Assembly: GCA_963808455.1 (NCBI GenBank)
Contig: CAWEHT010000078.1
Span: forward strand, 1 to 28,032
DNA length: 28,032 nt
From: CAWEHT01 sp963808455
GTDB lineage: Bacteria; Chloroflexota; Anaerolineae; CG2-30-64-16
Direction: 5' to 3'
The position numbers were made by a program, and so were the translations under genes. Position 1 is the stretch's first letter; the number at the start of each line of letters is the position of its first letter. The notes below the pieces were generated by a model that searched no databases, was not told the DNA's origin, and worked only from the letters and a program-made list of their open reading frames with translations. Positions 19,240 to 28,032 of the stretch are shown here, in pieces.

Positions 19240-19295
19240 GTTGGCTGGTTCCTCTCCTTCGACAGTGTGATGCCCCCCTTGGGGGTTTCATCGAC

Positions 19296-19359
19296 CTTAC
19301 TGCAACCCCATTAACAACCTATGACCCCTTCTAGGGGTCCCCCGCATCTTACTGCAACC
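19296..19359 (-). repeat. Mirror copy of the tandem leader repeat
   Basis: The complement of GGTTGCAGTAAG lies at 19296-19307 and 19348-19359 (period 52, against 53 in the left arm). The perfect hairpin one is at 19323-19339. Between hairpin one and the second repeat, the left arm's CGCGTCA reads AGGTTGT on the same strand, a block substitution rather than an indel. The repeat units and hairpins themselves are unchanged. Confidence 0.6.
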
Positions 19360-19374
19360 GGAGCCGGTTGGCAA
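19346..19374 (-). promoter_or_regulatory. Mirror copy of the synthetase promoter
   Basis: On the minus strand, TTGCCA (19369-19374) and TAAGAT (19346-19351) are separated by 17 bases, identical to the left arm. Agreement in both noisy arms supports the boxes as correctly read. Confidence 0.5.
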
Positions 19375-19474
19375 ATAGCTGATGCATTTTTTCACTCGCG
19401 AAGCACAAGGGGACGAGTGCCGCCCGGCCCTCGATGCCTGCCGAATTCCATCACGGCCTGGCCGCAAAAACCCC

Positions 19475-19503
19475 TTGCGCCGGCCCGCCTTATACGATAC
19501 AAT
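19475..19503 (+). promoter_or_regulatory. Mirror copy of the desulfurase promoter
   Basis: TTGCGC (19475-19480), a 17-base spacer and TACAAT (19498-19503) are followed nine bases later by the ATG at 19513. The spacing matches the left arm exactly and again leaves no room for a ribosome-binding site. Confidence 0.65.
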
Positions 19504-19512
19504 TCTTCTATT

Positions 19513-20669
19513 ATGATTTACATGGACCATTCGGCAACTACGCCCGTATATTCCCGTGCTGTGGGACGTGATGCAGCCCTTCTGGAGCGAGATCTACGGC
19601 AACCCTTCGAGCATCCATGGCCCTGGCAGGCGCGCCAAACGCGGCACGGGAAGATGCGCGGGCGCGGCTCGCCCGCATCCTCAATTGCCAGCCGGCCGAG
19701 ATTGTGTTCACGAGCTGCGGGACCGAGGGTGACAACCTGGCCTTGCGCGGCGTGGGCCTGGCCCAGGCGGCGCAAGGCCGGCGCCACATCGTCACCACAC
19801 CCATCGAGCACCACGCCATCACGCACACGGTGGCGCAACTGGTCGAGCACTTCGACTTCGAGGCCACGTATGTGCCGGTTGACGAGCAGGGCCTGGTGGA
19901 CCCCGCGGCGGTTGAGGTGGCATTCGCCCCGATACGGCGCTGATCAGCGTGATGTATGCCAATAATGAGGTGGGAACGGTCGAGCCCATCGCCGAGATCG
20001 GCGCCATCGCCCGTCGTCACGGCATCCCGTTGCACACCGACGCGGTTCAGGCCGGCGGCTACCTGTCTCTCGATGTGTCCGCCCTAACGTCACCGGATGG
20101 CGCTCTCGGCGCACAAATTCTACGGCCCGAAGGGCGTTGGGGTGCTCTACGTGCGCCGTGGGGTAGGGCTCTGGCTGCTCCAGACCGGCGGAGGCCAGGA
20201 GCGTGGCAGGCGTTCGGGCACGGAGAACATCCCCGATATCGTGGGGCTGGTGCGGGCGCTGGAACTGGTGCAGGAGGAGCGCGAGGCCGAGAACGTTCGC
20301 CCGGCCGCGCCGCGCGATTGTCTCGTGAGCGGCCTCCTGGCGCGCATCCCCGGCAGCAGCCTGAGCGGGCATCCGGAGCGCCGCCTTCCCGGGCACGCCA
20401 GCCTCGTCATACGCGGCGTGGAAGGGGACCAGATGCTGATCGTGCTCGACCTGGCCGGGGTCGCCGCGTGCTGTCCGGGTCGGCCTGTGCCAGCGGCGCG
20501 GCGGAGCCCAGCCACGTGCTGACCGCGCTCAAATACGGCTACCAGGATGCGCTGGGTAGCCTGCGCCTCACGCTGGGCCGCCAAAATACGCAGGCCGACG
20601 TGGAATTCGTCATCGACCGCCTGCCGCCGATCGTCGAGCGCGGTGGGCGATGAACGGATGATCCCATGA
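19513..20669 (+). CDS. Cysteine desulfurase, frameshifted mirror copy
   Basis: This is the mirror of 11231-12382. The start MIYMDHSATTPV is intact, then the frame slips near 19555. The stretch LARILNCQPAEIVFTSCGTE is readable here while it is broken on the left, so it supplies the correct sequence. Further slips lie near 19925, 20090, 20305 and 20465. The PLP-lysine region ALSAHKFYGPKGVG is intact. The catalytic-Cys loop is readable as GSACASGAAEPSHVL after a frame change. The stop TGA at 20667-20669 overlaps the mnmA start in ATGA, as in the left arm. Confidence 0.88.
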
Positions 20670-21787
20670 GCGCGCCCTGGGCGGCCGCCCATAGCTCGAG
20701 GCGGGTCGTCGTTGCCATGAGCGGCGGCGTGGACAGTTCCGTCGCGGCAGCTTTGCTCGTCGAGCAGGGCTATGAAGTCGTCGGCGCGATGCGAGGCTGT
20801 GGGCCGAGCCGGCCCAGGCCGAGGCCGCGCCCGGCAACAAGTGCTGCTCGCTCGAAGCGGTCTACGATGCTCGCGCCGTGGCTACGCAGCTCGGCATCCC
20901 GTTTTATGTATTGAACGTCGAAAGGCCTTTCAAGGCCCAGGTGGTGGATTTCTTCATCCGGGAGTATGCGGCCGCGTGGGACGCCCAACCCGTGCCTGGC
21001 CTGCAACCGGGAGATCCGCTTTGGCCACCTGCTCGACTATGCCCGCTCGTTGGGCGCGGTCCTTCCTGGCCACGGGACACTATGCGCAGGTGAAGCGCGA
21101 CGAAGACGGCAGCTATCAGCTTTGGCGAGGCGCGGACCGCGCCAAAGACCAGTCTTACGTGTTGCATGTCCTGGGCCAGGGCGAGCTGGGGAGGGCCCTT
21201 TTCCCGGTGGGGCGGTACACCAAGCCGCAGGTTCGGGCCTTGGCAGGCGAGCGTGGGTTGCCCACGGCCTCTCGCGCCGAGAGCCAGGACCTGTGCTTTC
21301 TGGCCGACGGCGATTATCGCCGTTTCCTACGCAGCTGGGCCCCCGACGCCGCCTGCCCTGGCCCCATCGTTACCGGCAGGGGCGTGAGCTGGGCCGGCAT
21401 CAGGGGCTGGTCAACTACACTATCGGCCAGCGCAGCGGGTTGGGCCTCGCCGCCGGGCGCCCCCTCTACGTGCTGGCGCTGGACCGCGAGCGCAATGCCG
21501 TGATCGTGGGCCCGTCGGAAGAGTTGGGATCAGACACCCTCATCGCCGCCGGCGTACGCTGGCTGGCCGGCCGGTCGCCGGCCGGAACGCTTGAGGTGCA
21601 GGCCCAGATCCAGTATCACGTGATCCCCGTCCAGGCTGCCGTGACGCCCTGGCCTGATGGGCGGGCCGGCGTGCGGTTGGCCAGGGCCCTGCGTGACATC
21701 ACGCCCGGCCAGGCTGTCGTCTTCTACGATGGCGACCGTTGCCTGGGCGGAGGCTTGATCGAAAGGGGCACCGCATATGACGAATGA
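20666..21787 (+). CDS. mnmA: tRNA-specific 2-thiouridylase, mirror copy with frameshifts
   Basis: This is the mirror of 10111-11234. The PP-loop VVVAMSGGVDSS is intact. Two bases are lost near 20790, where the left arm reads VGVMLRLWAEP. Further slips are near 20970 and 21055, and one base is lost near 21372 (NRQGREL on the left). Here the catalytic segment reads TPNPCLACNREIRFG, the expected form. The stretch DRAKDQSYVLHVLGQGELG is in frame here while broken on the left. The C-terminus through RGTAYDE is intact and overlaps the membrane-protein gene by 11 nt. Confidence 0.9.
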
Positions 21788-22064
21788 TGCTCTTCTCGAC
21801 TTGCTGTTGGCGCCTGACCTGTGGCTCGGCGTGGTCCTGGCCGTCGTCTACAGTGCCATCTTCTATGGGTGGCGCGGCGGCAGCTTCCGCCAGCTTGGTT
21901 GGGATCTGTTGGCCGGCACGTTGGGCTTTGCCTTCGGACAGGCGGCCGGCATCTTCTTGCGCCTCAATTTCCTCCGCGTCGGCGACCTGCAGCTGTTCTC
22001 GGCCACATTGTGCGCCTTGCTGGCGCTGTGGGCCGGGCGCAGGTTGGCCCACAGCGCCCTGTAA
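21777..22064 (+). CDS. Small three-helix membrane protein, mirror copy
   Basis: This is a 95-residue copy of the protein at 9834-10121, with the same three hydrophobic segments. It differs visibly at one position in the loop before helix 2 (FRQLGWDLL here, FRQLRWDLL on the left). The start lies within the end of mnmA. Function unknown. Confidence 0.78.
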   Translation: MTNDALLDLLLAPDLWLGVVLAVVYSAIFYGWRGGSFRQLGWDLLAGTLGFAFGQAAGIFLRLNFLRVGDLQLFSATLCALLALWAGRRLAHSAL

Positions 22065-22397
22065 CACGCCGTGGCCGCGGTCATAGCGGTGGCCAGGCGC
22101 AGGCCGCAAGCCTGTCCAGGTCTTGCCTGCGCCGGCGCTGGGCTCCCCTCGTGTGATGTTCTTAGTGGGGCCCATCCAACTCGGCCCGCGGCCGGCCTTC
22201 ACGCCTCTATTTTGTGGGGCCGCCTGGCCCCCACACCCCTGGCTCGGGGGCTTTGCCCCCTGAGAACCCCCAAAGGCACGTGTGTGGCCAGGTACTCGCC
22301 GCGGCCCCCAAGTAGACTGGCAGCCGGCAGGCATCAGAGGAAAGGCTCGAAACTTCCGTGAACTCGTGTGCAGGCAGGGAGGGCGGTTCCCCTGGCG
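22065..22397. other. Non-coding gap, mirror of 9499-9833, with G/C hairpins
   Basis: No gene is visible. GGGGGC-TTT-GCCCCC is at 22246-22260, and the second stem, shortened on one side, is at 22214-22233. They match the left-arm hairpins and lie between convergent reading frames. Confidence 0.65.
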
Positions 22398-24055
22398 TCA
22401 GGCCAGCACTGCGCCCTTGCTGGCGCTGGTAGCCAACCGCGTGTAGCGTGCCAGCCAGCCTGTGAGATGGTCTTTCGGGGCGGGCTGCCAGGCCGCCCGC
22501 CTCGCCGCCAGTTCCTCCGGGCTGACCTTTACCTCCAGCATGCCGGCCGGGATATCGATGGCGATCACGTCGCCGTCCCGCACCAGCGCGAAGGGGCCCG
22601 CCTTCGGCCGCCTCGGGGCTGACATGCCCGATGCAGGCCCCGCGTGTTCCGCCTAGAAACGCCCATCGGTCACGACCGCAACGCAGGCGCCCAGCCCCAT
22701 GCCCATCAGGTTGCTGGTGGGGGCCAGCATCTCCATCATGCCCGGCCCGCCCTTGGGGCCCTCGTAGCGGATCACCACGACGTCCCCTGCCACCACTTCG
22801 CCGTGCAGGATGGCCGCCTGCGCCTCCTCCTCGCTCTCAAAGATGCGGCAGGGCCAGCGCCGGAGCATTCCGGTCCACGCCCGCGGTCTTGATGACCGCG
22901 CCCCTCGGGCGCCAGATTGCCGAAAAGACGGCCAGTCCTCCGGGCTTGAAAGGTTTTTCCACCGGGCGAATCAGTCGTCTTCGTGGCTTGGCGCAGCCGG
23001 CCACGTTCTCGCCCAGGGTCTTCCCGGTCACCGTGGGACGTTCAAATTAAGGGTTCCGGGCTTGCGCGCCAGTTCGCTTGAGGATGGCGCTGATGCCGCC
23101 GGCACGGTCCACGTCCTCCATATGAACGTCCATGCGGGGGGCGAAACCTTGCAAAGGCAGGGTACGGGGCGGAGATTTCGTTGATGCGCTCCAGGGGATA
23201 TTCCAGGCCCGCCTCATGGCGATGGCCAGGGTGTGCAGAACGGTGTTGGTGGATCCGCCCATGGCCATGTCCAGGGCGAAGGCGTTGTCCAGGGATTCCA
23301 GGGTCACCATGTCCCGGGGCCGCACGTTCCCGGCGACCAGTGGCCATGATACGCTGGCTGGCCGGCCAGGGAGGGATTCGCGCGATCGGGTCGGTGGCAA
23401 GGATGGTGCCGTTGCCGGGCAGGGCCAGTCCCACGGCCTCCAAAAGGCAGTTCATGGAGTTGGCAGTGAACATGCCGGAGCAGGAGCCGCAGGCGGGGCA
23501 GGCCTTGTCCTCCAGTTCCTTCAATTGGGCCTCGGTCATCTGGCCGGACTGCACCTTTCCCACGCCCTCGAAAATGTGGATCAGGTCGAGTTTGGTGCCG
23601 GCAGTGCGGCCGGCCCGCCATCATGGGCCCGCCCGTGAGGAAGAGGGTCGGGAATGTTACCCTTAAACGCCCATGATCATGCCGGGCGTGATCTTGTCGC
23701 AGTTGGTGAGGCAAACCAGGCCGTCAAAGCAATGGGCCATGGCCATGGTCTCCATGGAGTCGGCAATGAGCTCGCGGCTGGCGAGGGAGTAGCGCATGCC
23801 CAGGTGGCCCATGGCGATGCCGTCGTCCACGCCGATGGTGTTGAACTCGAAGGGCACGCCGCCCGCCGCCCGGACCGCCTTGTTCACGATCTCACCGAAC
23901 ACGTTCAGGTGGACGTGGCCGGGGATGATGTCGGTGTAGCTGTTGGCGATCGCGATGAAGGGCTTGCCCATGTCCTCGTCGGTGAGCCCCGTGGCCTTGA
24001 GCAGGCTGCGATGTGGCGCCCGCTCGAAGCCACGTTTGATCATGTCACTGCGCAT
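22398..24055 (-). CDS. ilvD: Dihydroxy-acid dehydratase, mosaic and frameshifted mirror copy
   Basis: The N-terminal ~48 codons (MRSDMIKRGFERAPHRSLL onward to about 23912) and the C-terminal ~125 codons (from about 22766 to the stop) match the left copy almost base for base. The middle differs. It reads RYSLASRELIADSMETM and LTNCDKITPGMIMG where the left has NYSLPSRELIADCVETM and IPNCDKIGPGMLMA. Over 57 readable residues around ACPACGSCSGMFTANSMNCL I count about 16 replacements against the left copy. Family motifs are kept, so this is a real ilvD homologue from another source, not noise. It also has frameshifts near 23660, 23575, 23390, 23195, 23045, 22960 and 22880. As written it cannot encode a working enzyme. 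Confidence 0.88.
22766..23912 (-). other. ilvD: Divergent ilvD block replacing the mirrored sequence
   Basis: Outside this block the arms agree except for sparse errors. Inside it they differ at many silent and non-silent positions while staying collinear (1147 bases here against 1154 at 7977-9130). The edges fall in strongly conserved stretches: the histidine-rich region before GEIV at the N-terminal side, and VVVIR(N/Y)EGPKGGPG at the C-terminal side. Confidence 0.85.
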
Positions 24056-25148
24056 GCTGTTCCTCCACTGTATGTTCGCTGGCAACCCGCGACGCCACGC
24101 GGTCGCCCATCTCCCGCGTCGAGATCGTCGCCTCGCCGGGAAGCGCCAGGTCGGGCGTGCGGCACCCGTCGGCCAGGACGCTGTCCACGGCCCCTTCCAC
24201 GGCCTCTGCTTCCGTGCCCAAACCCAGGCTGTGGCGCAGCAGCAGCGCGGCGCTGAGGATGGTGGCCAGTGGGTTGGCGATGCCGCGCCCGGCGATGTCG
24301 GGCGCGCTCCCGTGAGCCGGCTCGTAAACGCCGCGCGTCCTTCGCCCAACGAGGCCGACGGCATCATGCCCAGCGAGCCGGTCAGCATGGCCGCCTCGTC
24401 CGACAGGATGTCGCCGAACATGTTCTCCGTCGCGATCACGTCGAAGTTGGCAGGGCTGCGCACCAGGTACATGGCGCACGCATCCACGAGGATGTCTTCA
24501 CACGTCACGTCGGGGTAGTCGTGGGCCAGGCGATGTGCCACGGTCCGCCACAGGCGCGACGAGGCCAGCACGTTAGCCTTGTCAACGGAGGCCAGCCGCT
24601 TGCGCCGGCCGCGCGCCAGCTCGAAAGCCACGCGAGCAGGCGTTCGATCTCTGCCTCCGAGTAACGCAGGGTATCCACCGCAACCTGGCCGGCGGGGGTT
24701 TGCTCCACACCTTGAGGCCGCCCTAAAGACAGCCCGCCGGTGAGCTCGCGGACGACCAGAAGGTCAACCCCCTGCACTAGGTCCGGACGGAGCGGGCTGG
24801 CACCGGCCAGGGCCGGCACTACCTTCACCGGACGGAGGTTGGCGAACAGCTCCAGGGCTTTGCGCAACCCGAGCAGACCCTGCTCCGGCCGCACTGCCGC
24901 GCCCGGGTCGCTCCACTTCGGGCCGCCGACCGCGCCCAGCAGCACCGCCGCGCTGGCACGGCAGGCGGCCACGGTCGCCTCGGGCAGCGGGTTGCCCGTC
25001 TCGTCGATGGCGATGCCCCCGATCAAGGCCTCGTCAAACGTGAATTCGTGACCGTAGCGGCGGGCCACCGCGGCGAGCACCTTGCGGCCTCGGCGACCAC
25101 CTCAGGCCCGATGCCATCCCCTGGCAGTGTCACGATCTTGGCCTGCAT
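24045..25148 (-). CDS. leuB: 3-isopropylmalate dehydrogenase, mirror copy with several deletions
   Basis: This is the mirror of 6739-7844 and starts MQAKIVTLPGDGIGPEV. Single-base losses near 25080, 24645 and 24345 break the frame. Here, however, the C-terminal region NPLATILSAALLLRHSLG is in frame, which shows that the left copy lost an A near 7637. The NMFGDILSDEAAMLTGSLG signature is intact. One short divergence near 24724 turns LYFGRP into LSLGRP. The end overlaps ilvD by 11 nt as in the left arm. Confidence 0.92.
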
Positions 25149-25164
25149 CTCTCCTGCCTCCTGG

Positions 25165-26757
25165 TTACGCCGGCACCGCGACCAGCGCGTATTCCATGCT
25201 GTCGGCCAGCGCACGCCAGCTCGCCTCGATGATATTGGTGTGGGCCCCCACCGTGCTCCACACCCGGTTGCCCGAACGCGTGTCGATGAGCACCCGTGTG
25301 GTGGCCGCAGTGGCCGTGTCGCTGTTCAAGATACGCACCTTGTAGTCGACCAGCTTGACGTTCGCCAGCTGAGGGTAGATGCCCAGCAAAGCGCTGCGCA
25401 AAGCCGAGTCCAGAGCGTTCACCGGCCCGTTGCCCTCGGCCACCGTGTGCATGATCTTCGGGCCAACGCGTACCTTGACCGTGGCCTCGGCCACAGTGCC
25501 CCTGCCGCGTCGCCGGTCAACCAGCACCAGGAAGTCGATCAACTCGAAAGGCGGCACATAGCCCGGGTGCGCCCGGCGCAGCATCAGCTCGACGGAAGCC
25601 TCGGCGCCTTCGAACGTGAAGCCCTGCGCCTCCAGCTTCTTGATCTGCTCCAGCACATCCTGGCTTTGCGTCCCAACACCGAGTTCCAGTCCCAGCTGAT
25701 GGGCTCTCTCATCGATGCTGCCGCGCCCCGACAGCTCTGAGATCAGCGTCTGCCGCTGATTGCCGACCAGGCCGGGATCGATGTGCTGGTAGCTGCCTTC
25801 GTCCTTGAGGGTGGCCGCCACATGCAGCCCGCCCTTGTGGGCGAAGGCACTGGCGCCGACGTATGGTTGGTGGTCGTCGGGTGCCAGATTGGCAACCTCG
25901 GCCACATAGCGCGCCACTTCGGTGAGCCTGGCCAGCGCGCCGGGTGCAAGGCAGGGCAGGGCCATCTTCAGCTGCAGGTCGGGGATGATCGTGCAGAGGT
26001 TGGCATTGCCCACGCGCTCGCCATAGCCGTTGATCGTGCCCTGGATATGCAGGGCGCCGGCCCGCACCGCCGCCAGCGTGTTGGCCACGCCGCAGCCCCC
26101 ATCGTCGTGCACGTGGATGCCCAAAGGGGTCTCGATCTCGCCTGCCACGCTGCGCACGATCTCCTCGACTTGCCAGGGCAGCATGCCCCCGTTCGTGTCG
26201 CACAGCACCAGCACGTCTGCGCCCCCGGCCGCTGCCGCCTCAAGCGTCGCCAGAGCGTAGCCACGATCGGCGCAGTAACCGTCGAAGAAGTGCTCGGCAT
26301 CGTAGATGACCTCACGCCCGCGCGACCTGGCGTACGCGATGCTCTCGCCGATCATAGCCAGGTTCTCTTCAGGCTCGCACTGCAGCACCGATCGTACCTG
26401 CGTTACCGAGCTTTTTCCCACCAACGTCACCACCGGCGTATCGGCAGCCAGGATTGCTTGCAGGTTGGCATCCCCCTCGACGCGCACGCCTTTCTTCCGC
26501 GTGCTGCCGAAGGCGGCGAGCCTGGCGTTCTGTAAGCTCTGCCCGTGGATGCGCCTGAAGAACTCGACATCTTTCGGGTTCGAGCCCGGCCAGCCGCCCT
26601 CGATGTAGTGGATGCCGAAATCGTCGAGTTTGTGGGCGATCTTGAGCTTATCATCGAGCGACAGCGAGATACCCGCACGTTGGGTGCCATCGCGCAACGT
26701 CGTGTCGTAGATGCGGGGGCCCTCTGTGCCCGAGTTGGACCTAAGGCTTCCAATCAT
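25165..26757 (-). CDS. cimA: (R)-citramalate synthase, intact copy
   Basis: This is an uninterrupted 530-residue protein, typical for bacterial CimA. Catalytic TIM barrel: RIYDTTLRDGTQRAG (about residues 15-29), HYIEGGWPGSNPKD (about 50-63), the metal-binding HVHDDGGCGVANT (about 220), NGYGERVGNANL and HKGGLHVAA (about 310). A linker follows, and then a C-terminal regulatory-type domain (from about 400) with VLVDRRRGRGTVAEATVKV and TRSGNRVWSTVG. It confirms the region lost by frameshift in the left copy (CEPEENLAMIGESIAYARSR and onwards). It differs from the left at a few residues, for example HVHDD against HAHDD. It lies between leuD and leuB, so citramalate can be processed by the adjacent LeuCD and LeuB. 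Confidence 0.96.
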   Translation of the reverse strand: MIGSLRSNSGTEGPRIYDTTLRDGTQRAGISLSLDDKLKIAHKLDDFGIHYIEGGWPGSNPKDVEFFRRIHGQSLQNARLAAFGSTRKKGVRVEGDANLQAILAADTPVVTLVGKSSVTQVRSVLQCEPEENLAMIGESIAYARSRGREVIYDAEHFFDGYCADRGYALATLEAAAAGGADVLVLCDTNGGMLPWQVEEIVRSVAGEIETPLGIHVHDDGGCGVANTLAAVRAGALHIQGTINGYGERVGNANLCTIIPDLQLKMALPCLAPGALARLTEVARYVAEVANLAPDDHQPYVGASAFAHKGGLHVAATLKDEGSYQHIDPGLVGNQRQTLISELSGRGSIDERAHQLGLELGVGTQSQDVLEQIKKLEAQGFTFEGAEASVELMLRRAHPGYVPPFELIDFLVLVDRRRGRGTVAEATVKVRVGPKIMHTVAEGNGPVNALDSALRSALLGIYPQLANVKLVDYKVRILNSDTATAATTRVLIDTRSGNRVWSTVGAHTNIIEASWRALADSMEYALVAVPA

Positions 26758-26895
26758 CCGTGGAGTTCCTCTTCAGCTGGCGTCACGACCTCGGCCGCGC
26801 GTGGTCCTCTTGGGGAGCATCTGAGCGCGGCGGCGCGTCTTCCTGAGACCCGGCCAGGCCGGCCGGTGAAAGCCTGCCCTGAACAGAATGGAGCG

Positions 26896-27491
26896 TCAGA
26901 CGCGGGCGGGATGTGCCTGTTCGTACCCTGCAATGCGGGGAGCCAGCCGTGCAAGGTAGCTCAGCTCGTCAACGCCTTCGAGCAGACAATCCTTGGTGAA
27001 TGGGTCGATCGCAAACGTGACGGCCTGCCCATCCGGCAAGGTCAGCGTCTGGCTGGCCAGGTCGATGCTGAGCTGCGCTTCGGGGCTGCTCGCCGCGAGA
27101 GCCAGGAGACGGCGATGCGTCTCGCCGTCCACGGTCACCGGCAGCAGGCCGTTCTTGAGCGAGTTCTGGCGAAAGATGTCGCCGAACGATGTGCTGATGA
27201 CGGTCCTCAGGCCGAAGTCGAGGAGGGCCCAGGGGGCGTGCTCACGGCTGGACCCGCAGCCAAAGTTGTCGCCGGCCAGCAGGATCTGGGCTCCTGCCGC
27301 GTCGGGGCGGTTGAGGGGAATTCCGGGCGCGGCGTGCCGTCTTCGGCATAGCGCCACGCGAAGAACAGCGCCCGCCCCAGCCCGACCTTGTCCGTGGTCT
27401 TCAGAAAGCGCGCCGGGATGATCTGGTCCGTATCGATGTTGTTGTTGGGCAAGACCACGAACCCGCTGCTGAACTGCATGAATGGTTGCAT
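26896..27491 (-). CDS. leuD: 3-isopropylmalate dehydratase small subunit, mirror copy
   Basis: This is the mirror of 4390-4989, starting MQPFMQFSSGFVVLPNNN. One frame slip near 27315 separates the start from the remainder. The remainder is clean through GDNFGCGSSREHAPWALLDF, ISTSFGDIFRQNSLKNG and the correct C-terminus DPFTKDCLLEGVDELSYL, ending at a TGA whose complement is 26896-26898. This tail defines the true end of the protein, which the left copy misreads. Confidence 0.92.
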
Positions 27492-27546
27492 ACACTGAAC
27501 CTTAAGCGGTACCGACGAAATCCCCGCCAGGGGGGCGTGGCAAGCG

Positions 27547-28032
27547 TCAAAGAAGCGTGCGTGGATCGGTGACGACCCCCTTGACCGCCGCCGCCGCCGC
27601 CGTGAGCGGGCTGGCCAGGAACGTCCGGCCCCCCGGCCCCTGCCGGCCTTCGAAATTGCGGTTGCTTGTGCTTACGCCGTACTGGCCTGGCTCCAGCTGG
27701 TCGCCGTTCATCGCGATACAGACATGCTGCAGCCGGCCTCGCGCGGACTCGGCGCCGGCCTCCAGGAAGATGCGAGCCAGGCCCTCGGCCTCGGCTGCCC
27801 GCTTGACCGCCTGTGAGCCCGGCACCACCAGGGCCCGCACGCCCGGCGCGACTCGCCGCCCGGCCATGATTTGGGCGGCCTGCCGCAAGTTGACGAGGCG
27901 CCCGTTGGTGCAGCTGCCGATGAACACGACGTCCACGGGATGGTTCAGCACGGGCTGGCCCGGTTGCAGGGCCATATAGGCCAGCGCCCTCCGGGCGGCC
28001 TGCCTCTGGCCGCCGTCAGGCAGGGTATCGGG
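27547..28032 (-). CDS. leuC: 3-isopropylmalate dehydratase large subunit, C-terminal part at window edge
   Basis: This is the mirror of leuC from about 3852 to its stop, so the N-terminal two-thirds lie beyond the window. FIGSCTNGRLVNLRQAAQIM is intact. A compensating indel pair (about 27728-27750) changes GAEWREAGCSMCIAMN to a scrambled stretch ending CIAMN. As written this removes one of the two cysteines of the C-terminal cluster motif; the left arm shows the correct reading. The end VKGVVTDPRTLL is identical to the left. Confidence 0.9.
   Translation of the reverse strand, partial: PDTLPDGGQRQAARRALAYMALQPGQPVLNHPVDVVFIGSCTNGRLVNLRQAAQIMAGRRVAPGVRALVVPGSQAVKRAAEAEGLARIFLEAGAESARGRLQHVCIAMNGDQLEPGQYGVSTSNRNFEGRQGPGGRTFLASPLTAAAAAVKGVVTDPRTLL

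Larger units (their letters stand above)
15969..28032 (-). repeat. Right arm of the giant inverted repeat (truncated by window end)
   Basis: This is the reverse complement of 3852-15933 with different indels. The last bases (GGGTATCGGG at the window end) pair with left bases starting at about 3852, inside leuC. The inner portion, about 16.0-17.9 kb, is the most error-laden. The outer portion is cleaner, with cimA uninterrupted. Confidence 0.97.

Noticed and set aside
16000..28032. A second, functional copy of the BCAA, sulfur and acyl-CoA synthetase gene clusters.
   Set aside because: Apart from the ilvD block it is the same DNA in reverse with error-like differences, includes identical intergenic sequence and promoters, and has broken frames in most genes. 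It has no features of an independent paralogous cluster.
3852..28032. A giant transposon or phage with long terminal inverted repeats.
   Set aside because: The arms contain only housekeeping biosynthetic genes. There is no transposase, integrase or structural gene, and the space between the arms is just 35 nt.
1..28032. CRISPR arrays, tRNA or rRNA genes.
   Set aside because: No regularly spaced direct repeats beyond the two-unit leader repeat, and no cloverleaf or rRNA-like sequence was seen on either strand.

Overview
The window carries GC-rich bacterial DNA encoding branched-chain amino acid biosynthesis, a sulfur-transfer/tRNA-modification cluster and an ADP-forming acyl-CoA synthetase cluster. 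Gene content and order (ilvN-ilvC-leuA-leuC-leuD-cimA-leuB-ilvD; a fused ADP-forming acetyl-CoA synthetase followed by a BioD-like/DRTGG protein) would fit a Chloroflexota (Anaerolineae/Caldilineae-like) genome. This is inference from gene content only; no rRNA or other phylogenetic marker is present.

The dominant feature is architectural. Bases 3852-15933 are repeated in reverse orientation at 15969-28032, so the window is a roughly 24 kb palindrome around a 35-nt spacer (15934-15968). Only the first 3.85 kb (ilvN 3' end, ilvC, leuA, 5' part of leuC) is single-copy here, because the window ends before its mirror would appear. The arms differ by scattered one- and two-base indels and some substitutions. 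Most genes are frameshifted in at least one arm, usually at different places, and several are intact in only one arm: ilvD on the left, cimA on the right. This pattern looks like a fold-back or inverted chimera with noisy long-read-type consensus, not a second functional operon or real pseudogenes. Reading the two arms together recovers nearly every protein.

Left arm. (1) 1-9498, plus strand: a BCAA operon. LeuA, LeuC, LeuD and LeuB make leucine. CimA feeds citramalate into the same LeuCD/LeuB enzymes to give 2-oxobutyrate for isoleucine. IlvN (with an off-window IlvB), IlvC and IlvD complete the valine, isoleucine and leucine routes. (2) 9499-9833: non-coding, with G/C hairpins between convergent transcription units. 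(3) 9834-12382, minus strand: cysteine desulfurase -> MnmA -> small three-helix membrane protein, tightly overlapping. A good -35/-10 pair sits so close to the desulfurase ATG that the mRNA may be leaderless. (4) 12383-12656: divergent promoter region, with a tandem ~53-nt repeat carrying G/C hairpins in the leader of the next unit. (5) 12657-15900, plus strand: ADP-forming acetyl/acyl-CoA synthetase and a BioD-like/DRTGG ('phosphotransacetylase family') protein.

Right arm: the same genes in reverse order and opposite strand, ending inside leuC. Its inner part (about 16.0-17.9 kb) is the worst preserved. One striking anomaly is that a ~1.15 kb central block of the right-arm ilvD (22766-23912) is not a noisy copy of the left gene. 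It is a clearly divergent ilvD homologue, joined at conserved stretches. A simple single-molecule fold-back does not explain that block, which points to cross-organism chimerism at the assembly or polishing stage, or less likely to real recombination. I found no convincing new defence or mobile system, CRISPR, tRNA or rRNA.
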